The notes under the pieces were generated by a model. That model saw only the letters and a program-made list of their open reading frames with translations. It made no database searches and had not been told where the DNA came from. The translations under genes and the position numbers were made by a program. Shown in pieces: positions 59,735-64,000 of a stretch of DNA of 64,000 nt; position 1 is the first letter of the stretch, and each line of letters starts with the position of its first letter. The DNA comes from Streptomyces armeniacus (lineage in GTDB: Bacteria > Actinomycetota > Actinomycetes > Streptomycetales > Streptomycetaceae), in the NCBI RefSeq assembly GCF_003355155.1, contig NZ_CP031320.1, positions 186,001 to 250,000 on the forward strand, read 5' to 3'.

Positions 59735-61723
59735 GTGAACACGTCCCTGCGCGTGAGTACGGTGCGGCTGCCCGCCGCCGCGATCGGTACGGAGGGACAC
59801 CTGCCGCTGCTCGGCCCGCCCGACCCGCCGGCGGATCTGCCCGCCACCGCGGCAAGCCTCGCCGCAGAGGCCGCCTACGGCCGCCCGCGCACCCTCCTGC
59901 CGTACGGCCCGCAGAACGGCCACGCCCGTACGGCACGCCGCCGCGGCCTGCCCGTGGTGGTGCTCGAGAACGACGTCCTCACGGCGACGTTCGTGCCCTC
60001 CCTCGGCGGCCGCCTGTGGTCGCTCGTCCACCGGCCCGCCGAACGGGAGCTGCTGCACCGCCCCGCCGTCCTCCGCCCGGTGAACATGGCGCTGCGCGGC
60101 GCCTGGGTGCCCGGCGGCGTGGAGTGGAACTTCGGCGTGAGCGGCGCCCGCTGGCCGCTCACCTGCGCGCCGCTGCACGCGGTGCGGCTGGCGCTGCGGG
60201 ACGGCACTCCGGTGCTGCGGATGTACGAGTTCGAGCGGCTGCGCCGCGTGCTGCTCGTCATCGACGCCTGGCTGCCGGAGGGTTCGCCGGTGCTCCTCGT
60301 ACGGATCGCGATACGCAATCCGGGCCCCGACACCGTGCCCGTCTCCTGGTGGTCCGCCACGGCGGTCCCGGAACGCCCGGACGTGCGCGTACTCGCGCCC
60401 GCCGACCACGCGTTCCGCCACGACCGGGGCGGGCGGCTGCGACGTGCGCCGTTCGCGCCGCCGGGCGGCGCGGCGGACCGCAGCTACCCGGGCCGCCAAC
60501 GCGCGGCGGGTGAGCACTTCTTCGACATCGGCCGGGACCAGCGCCCGTGGACCGCCGCGCTGGACGGGACCGGACGCGGGCTGGTCCAGCTCTCCACCGG
60601 CCGGTTGCGCGGGCGGAAGCTGTTCCACTGGGGGGCCGACGCGGGCACGGACGCCGCTACGGGAGCCGATGCCCGTACGGAAGCCGGTGGCGGTACGGGA
60701 GCACGTGCCGGTACGGAAGCCGGTCGCCGTACGGAAGCAGACGCCGGTACGAGCCGTACGAGCCGTACGGAAGCGTGCGCGGACCTGTCCGACGGCGGGG
60801 ACGGCCGCTGGCTGGAACTCCAGGCCGGCCTCACCCGCGCCCAGTCCGAACACGCCCCGCTGCCCCCGTACACCGAGTGGATGTGGGCGGAGGCGTACGG
60901 GCCACTGGCCGTCCAGCCCGCGCTCGTACACGGCGACTGGGGCGTGGCCCGGCGCGCCGCCGCCCGCGCCGCGGAGCGTCTCGTGCCGCCCGCGGTGCTC
61001 GACGAGGCCGCCGGGGTGCGGCCCGTCACCGCCGGCGGCCACCCGTACGGTGCGCGCGGCGGACGCGGGCGTGCCGCCCGGCACGGCGGCCCGCGGGTCC
61101 TGTCCACCGGTTCGGGCTGGGGCGCGCTGGAGACGGCGGCCGAGTTCCTCCCCCCGCTGCCGGGGCTGCCGTTCGGGTCCGTCCAGCGCGAGCAGCGCCC
61201 GTGGCTGAAGCTGCTCACCTCCGGGCGGCTGCCCGTACAGGACCCGCCCGCGCGGCCCGTCACCGGACGCGTCTGGCGCACCCTTCTGGAACGGCACCCC
61301 TGCGACTGGCACGCCCGCTACCACCTCGGCCTCGTCCGCCACGCCGACGGCGACACCGACGGCGCCCGCCGCGCCTGGCAGCAGTCCGTGGACGCCGGGC
61401 GCAACCCGTGGTCCCTGCGCTGCCTCGCCGTGCTGGCGGCCCGTACGGGCGACGCCGGAGGTGCCGCCGTACTGCTCACCGAGGCGCACCGGCTGCGCCC
61501 CGCGCTCACGGAGCTGACCGTCGAGACCCTGCGGGCGCTCCTCGACGCGCACCGCCCGGACGAGGCGCTGGACCTCCTGCCCGCGGACGTCGTACACGAC
61601 CGGAACGCCGACCCGCGGCTCCGGCTCCTGGCGGCCGAGGCGGCGCTGCTCACGGGCGGCCGCACGCCCGCCCGTATCCTCCCGGAGGACGGCATCTTCC
61701 TGCGGTCCGGCGGCGCAGGCTGA
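59735..61723 (+). CDS. DUF5107-type protein with C-terminal TPR region
   Basis: The GTG at 59735 is chosen for its AGGAGGAGGGGG site and gives 662 residues. The N-terminal 330 residues match DUF5107 (galactose-mutarotase-like beta-sandwich): PVVVLENDVLTATFVPSLGGRLWSL, GAWVPGGVEWNFGVSG and VSWWSATAVPE. The C-terminal part has TPR-like repeats (LLERHPCDWHARYHLGLVRHADGDTDGARRAWQQSVDAG). Between them a stretch of about 45 residues (GADARTEAGGGTGARAGTEAG) is coded by CGTACGGAAGC-type repeats and is probably an expansion. The family occurs with glycoside use; no activity is known. Confidence 0.85.
   Translation: MNTSLRVSTVRLPAAAIGTEGHLPLLGPPDPPADLPATAASLAAEAAYGRPRTLLPYGPQNGHARTARRRGLPVVVLENDVLTATFVPSLGGRLWSLVHRPAERELLHRPAVLRPVNMALRGAWVPGGVEWNFGVSGARWPLTCAPLHAVRLALRDGTPVLRMYEFERLRRVLLVIDAWLPEGSPVLLVRIAIRNPGPDTVPVSWWSATAVPERPDVRVLAPADHAFRHDRGGRLRRAPFAPPGGAADRSYPGRQRAAGEHFFDIGRDQRPWTAALDGTGRGLVQLSTGRLRGRKLFHWGADAGTDAATGADARTEAGGGTGARAGTEAGRRTEADAGTSRTSRTEACADLSDGGDGRWLELQAGLTRAQSEHAPLPPYTEWMWAEAYGPLAVQPALVHGDWGVARRAAARAAERLVPPAVLDEAAGVRPVTAGGHPYGARGGRGRAARHGGPRVLSTGSGWGALETAAEFLPPLPGLPFGSVQREQRPWLKLLTSGRLPVQDPPARPVTGRVWRTLLERHPCDWHARYHLGLVRHADGDTDGARRAWQQSVDAGRNPWSLRCLAVLAARTGDAGGAAVLLTEAHRLRPALTELTVETLRALLDAHRPDEALDLLPADVVHDRNADPRLRLLAAEAALLTGGRTPARILPEDGIFLRSGGAG
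60641..60775 (+). repeat. In-frame CGTACGGAAGC-type minisatellite
   Basis: Imperfect units containing GTACGGAAGC or GTACGGGAGC recur about every 24 bp inside the DUF5107 gene, ending with GAGCCGTAC repeats. They encode the T-E-A and G-T-A rich insert. Confidence 0.8.
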
Positions 61724-61732
61724 GACCGTACG

Positions 61733-61857
61733 GAAGCGCCACCGTACGGAGGCGCCGTACGCACCGTACGGAGGCGCCGTACGCACCGTACGGAGGCGCC
61801 CGTCGCACCGTACGGAGGTGCCGTAAGCACGCACCGTACGGAGGCGCCGTACGCCGT
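61733..61857 (+). repeat. Intergenic CGTACGG tandem array
   Basis: Six imperfect copies of a unit containing ACCGTACGGAGGCGCCGTAC, with a period of about 22 bp, fill the gap between the DUF5107 and YjbR genes. CCGTACGG and GCGCC are each palindromic, so the array can fold in many ways. Confidence 0.9.
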
Positions 61858-61883
61858 CGACCGCCGCCTGCCGGGAGGAAAGC

Positions 61884-62321
61884 GTGACCGTGGTGGACCG
61901 TGACGTGCCCCTCGACATCCTCGACCGTCTGCGGTCGGTGTGCCTGCGGCTGCCGGAGGCGTACGAGGAGGAAGCCTGGGCGGGCACCCGCTGGCGCGTC
62001 CGCCTGCGCACCTTCGCGCACGTGCTGCGGATCGAGTCGGGCTGGCCGCCCGCGTTCGCGCGCGCGGTGGGCAGCGACGGGCCGGTCACCGTCGTCACGT
62101 TCCGGGCGGGCGGTGCGGAACTCGACGCCCTGCGCCTCCTCGGCCCGCCGTACTTCTACGGCGGCTGGGGCCGCGACGCCGTCGGCATGGTGCTGGACGG
62201 CCCGGAGGGGCGCCAGGGTGCGGACACCGGCTGGGACGAGCTCACCGAACTGCTCATCGAGAGCTACCGCCTGCTGGCCCCGAAGAAGCTCGCCGCGCAG
62301 ATCGCCCACCCGCCGGAATGA
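61884..62321 (+). CDS. MmcQ/YjbR family protein
   Basis: The GTG at 61884 follows GGGAGGAAAGC and gives 145 residues. It has the CyaY-like YjbR fold pattern: LRLPEAYEEEAWAGTRWRVRLRTFAHVLRIE near the start, a middle TVVTFRAGG, and the late PYFYGGWGRDAVGMVLD and ELTELLIESYRLLAPKKLA. Members are often described as DNA-binding, but the evidence for that is thin. It is convergent with the HxlR gene at 28 bp. Confidence 0.88.
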   Translation: MTVVDRDVPLDILDRLRSVCLRLPEAYEEEAWAGTRWRVRLRTFAHVLRIESGWPPAFARAVGSDGPVTVVTFRAGGAELDALRLLGPPYFYGGWGRDAVGMVLDGPEGRQGADTGWDELTELLIESYRLLAPKKLAAQIAHPPE

Positions 62322-62350
62322 CCGGCGGGCGCGCGCCGAGACCCCACCGG

Positions 62351-62731
62351 TCAGGCGTCGAAGCGGCGGCGTGAGCTCTCGATGTGACCGAGGTAGCGGT
62401 GCGTCCAGTCGCACATGCCGTCGACCGTCTTGAGCAGGCCCTGCCCCGGCTCGGTGAGCGCGTACTCGACCCGCGGCGGCACCGTAGGGTGCACGTTCCG
62501 CTCGACGAGGCCGTTGCGCTCCATCATGCGCAGGTTCTGCGTGAGCATCTTGTGGCTGATGCCGTCGATCTCCCTCCGCAGCTCGCTGAAGCGGAGGGTG
62601 CGCTCGTCGAGGACGCTGATGATCAGGAGCGCCCACTTGTTGGCGACGTCCGAGAAGATCTCCCGCGCCAGCGAGTCCGCCCGCCTCAGGTCCGCGTCCT
62701 CGGGCGCGTCGCTGAACTGCTTGGTCACCAT
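62351..62731 (-). CDS. HxlR-family transcriptional regulator
   Basis: The 126-residue winged-helix protein matches the family: IFSDVANKWALLIISVLDE, LRFSELRREIDGISHKMLTQNLRMMERNGLVERNVHPTVPPRVEYALTEPG. It starts at the ATG at 62731 and is divergent from the RidA gene, a common regulator-target pair. A 17-bp direct repeat overlaps its start and recurs 54 bp upstream, which fits autoregulation. Confidence 0.93.
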   Translation of the reverse strand: MVTKQFSDAPEDADLRRADSLAREIFSDVANKWALLIISVLDERTLRFSELRREIDGISHKMLTQNLRMMERNGLVERNVHPTVPPRVEYALTEPGQGLLKTVDGMCDWTHRYLGHIESSRRRFDA

Positions 62732-62801
62732 ACGGTTCCCCAGTCACTGAAAAGTGCGTTCTTCCATGTCAGCGGCCACTCTCCTACGGTTCTCCAGTAA
62801 C
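62731..62801. promoter_or_regulatory. Direct-repeat operator candidate between hxlR and ridA
   Basis: TACGGTTCCCCAGTCAC (62731-62747) and TACGGTTCTCCAGTAAC (62785-62801) match at 15 of 17 positions and are 54 bp apart in the divergent control region. One overlaps the HxlR start codon. Confidence 0.5.
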
Positions 62802-62842
62802 CACAAGAGAGCGGGTGCGTGCCGTACGCGCTCCCTCCGCAC

Positions 62843-62891
62843 AGCCGCACACCCGCACACCCGCACACCCGCACACCCGCACACCCGCACA
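62843..62891 (+). repeat. 9-bp tandem repeat in the ridA leader
   Basis: Five copies of CGCACACCC, with partial units at the edges, lie between the control region and the AAGGAGA ribosome site of the RidA gene. Confidence 0.95.
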
Positions 62892-62905
62892 AGGAGACCC
62901 ACAGC

Positions 62906-63313
62906 ATGGCCATCACCCTGGTGAACCCCGCCGGACTGCCCACCGTCGACGCGTACCGGCAGGTGTCGGTCGCCACCGGGACGAGACTGGTCCACCTCGC
63001 CGGACAGGTCGCCTGGGACGCCGAGGGGACCACCGTCGGCGCGGACGACCTCGCCGCGCAGGTCGAGCAGTGCTACCTCAACGTCGGCACCGCCCTCGCC
63101 GGGGTCGGCGGTTCCTTCGACGACGTCGCGAAACTCACCCTCTACGTCGTCGACTGGATCCCCGACAAGATGCCCCTGGTCCTGGACGGGATCTCCCGGG
63201 CGGCCGCGAAGCTGGGAGCCACCCCGGTGCCGCCGGGCACGTTGCTGGGCGTCGCGGCCCTGGACGTACCCGAGCACCTGGTCGAGGTCGAGGCCACCGC
63301 GGTCCTCGACTGA
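62906..63313 (+). CDS. RidA-family enamine/imine deaminase-like protein
   Basis: The ATG at 62906 follows AAGGAGACCCACAGC; frames starting earlier run through the 9-bp repeat and are rejected. The 135-residue protein has the YjgF/RidA pattern: VHLAGQVAWDAEG, LNVGTALAGVGGSFDDVAKLTLYVVD and PPGTLLGVAALDVPEHLVEVEATAV. The usual substrate-binding arginine of the R-x-A-V-G motif is replaced near TLLGVAAL, so it belongs to a RidA subfamily and may not deaminate 2-aminoacrylate. It is probably regulated by the divergent HxlR protein. Confidence 0.9.
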   Translation: MAITLVNPAGLPTVDAYRQVSVATGTRLVHLAGQVAWDAEGTTVGADDLAAQVEQCYLNVGTALAGVGGSFDDVAKLTLYVVDWIPDKMPLVLDGISRAAAKLGATPVPPGTLLGVAALDVPEHLVEVEATAVLD

Positions 63314-63420
63314 ACGAGCCGCCTAGCTGGCCGTCGGCCGTCGGCTCCCCCGGCTCCCGCCTCCGCCCATGGCTGGATCGCGCCCTTGCTGCAGGCGGGC
63401 CGAGTTCCAGCGCTGAACCG

Positions 63421-63775
63421 CGCTGCTCGCCCGGGAGCCGGACATCGACGCCGTGGCGACTGTGGAGAGCGGCGAACTCATCGTTCGGGAGGCGCTCCGT
63501 ACGGTGCCCGACGTCGCCGTCCCCGACATCGGCCTGCCGGTGGTCGACGGGTTCAGCGCGGCCGGTGAGTTGCGGTCGCGGCTGCCGGAGTGCCGGACAC
63601 TCATCCTCACCAGCGTGGCCCGCCCGGAGCATCCGCGGCGGCCGCTGGCGCCGCGCAGCTGTACATCTCGGTGGGGACCGTACGGAACTACCCTGCTCGG
63701 CGGTCGCCAAGACGTACCCGCAGCCGTGTCGGCGCGATCAGGGTCGCGACCGAGGCGGGCTGGTCGCCTCCGTGA
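63421..63775 (+). pseudogene. Decayed LuxR-type response regulator
   Basis: One frame gives LAREPDIDAVATVESGELIVREALRTVPDVAVPDIGLPVVDGF and then RLPECRTLILTSVARPEH, the middle of a receiver domain with its aspartate in VPDIGLP. From about 63646 a different frame gives AAQLYISVGTVRNY and SRVGAIRVATEAGWSPP-stop, the end of a LuxR helix-turn-helix. The receiver start, the linker and most of the HTH are missing, and small indels disturb the sequence after NY. The neighbouring histidine kinase is also absent. It is a remnant. Confidence 0.85.
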
Positions 63776-63837
63776 GCGCAGGCAGGATCATCGTGACACG
63801 CATGACAGTGCAGACCCCGCGCACGTACGGGCGGTTC

Positions 63838-63875
63838 CGTACGGGAGTGGTTCCGTACGCAACCACTCCCGTACG
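63838..63875 (-). terminator. Terminator hairpin 2 of the end-of-window gene
   Basis: CGTACGGGAGTGGTT and AACCACTCCCGTACG form a perfect 15-bp stem with an 8-nt loop, downstream of the minus-strand gene that ends at 63909. Confidence 0.8.
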
Positions 63876-63907
63876 TTCCGCGCGCTCCGTTCCGCAGCGC
63901 GCGGAAC
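63875..63907 (-). terminator. Terminator hairpin 1 of the end-of-window gene
   Basis: GTTCCGCGCGCT and AGCGCGCGGAAC form a perfect 12-bp stem with a 9-nt loop, directly after the stop codon. Confidence 0.8.
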
Positions 63908-63908
63908 G

Positions 63909-64000
63909 TCAGCCGTCGGCCGAGACGCGCAGCAGCACGGTGCCGTGCGCGGGCACCGTTGCGGAGATGTCGCCCGCGGTGCTGCCGTCCTCGTGCGCCC
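63909..64000 (-). CDS. C-terminal end of a probable secreted glycosidase (partial)
   Basis: Only about 30 codons are in the window, reading DGSTAGDISATVPAHGTVLL and RVSADG-stop on the minus strand. The pattern T-G-x-I-S-A-x-V-P-A-H-G-T-x-L-x-R-V is typical of the last beta-strands of the C-terminal domain of GH27 alpha-galactosidases and similar secreted glycosidases. The identity is tentative because nothing else of the gene is visible. Two strong hairpins follow it. Confidence 0.45.
   Translation of the reverse strand, partial: AHEDGSTAGDISATVPAHGTVLLRVSADG

Noticed and set aside
62843..62891. The 9-bp CGCACACCC array as a CRISPR
   Set aside because: There are no spacers and no cas genes; it is a simple tandem repeat.

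Overview
The window looks like chromosome from a Streptomyces or close actinomycete relative. It is very GC-rich, it uses GTG and TTG starts, many secreted proteins carry Tat-type signals, and it encodes a small two-domain laccase, a streptogrisin-type protease, a snapalysin, a SpoIIE-type PP2C phosphatase and a cbiMNQO cobalt transporter behind a cobalamin riboswitch. I see no rRNA, tRNA, transposase, integrase or CRISPR array.

Layout. 1-2443 is the 5' part of a secreted ThuA plus glucose/sorbosone dehydrogenase fusion (minus strand), divergent from a laccase. 4-11 kb holds an aminotransferase-fold protein without the PLP lysine, DedA and metallo-hydrolase genes, a membrane alkaline-phosphatase-superfamily protein and a fatty-acid desaturase. 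11.4-14.4 kb is cbiM-cbiN-cbiQ-cbiO (minus). 14.6-25.3 kb is mostly housekeeping and signalling: VOC protein, PAS-GAF-SpoIIE phosphatase, NTF2-like protein, MmyB-type regulator, pterin dehydratase, aldo/keto reductase, acyl-CoA synthetase, sulfotransferase, FdhD and a HAD phosphatase.

25.5-46.2 kb is one plus-strand run and the most interesting part. A ROK regulator precedes a ribose-type ABC importer, a Gfo/Idh/MocA dehydrogenase, a TIM-barrel isomerase/lyase, a PQQ-type sugar dehydrogenase with PKD repeat, and a ThuA plus 3-keto-glycoside hydrolase fusion. This is the toolkit of oxidative 3-keto-sugar catabolism. An ebo-like operon follows (37486-46166): a myo-inositol-phosphate-synthase-like cyclase, EboC prenyltransferase, a TIM barrel, EboA, TatD/EboB, EboE, EboF and a Tat-exported TIM barrel. 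The canonical cyclase EboD (dehydroquinate-synthase-like) is absent and an inositol-phosphate-synthase-like cyclase sits at the head instead. The last gene is cut off at a perfect 45-bp inverted repeat that also forms the end of a convergent, truncated XRE regulator.

46.5-64 kb holds a thioredoxin-reductase-like flavoprotein, a potassium channel gene broken by an in-frame TGA, an MFS transporter with a 15-bp minisatellite, an internally shortened SRPBCC protein, a snapalysin, an epimerase, a GH84 enzyme, a streptogrisin, an XRE regulator, a DUF5107 protein, a YjbR protein, a divergent HxlR/RidA pair, a decayed response regulator and the last codons of a probable glycosidase.

Two kinds of repeat run through the window. 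One is a hairpin-forming interspersed repeat with core AGCCCGTCCGGCGTTTGA, which supplies the stop codons of two convergent genes and sits twice, inverted, inside eboC. The other is a set of minisatellites and palindromes built on CGTACGG, several of them inside reading frames.
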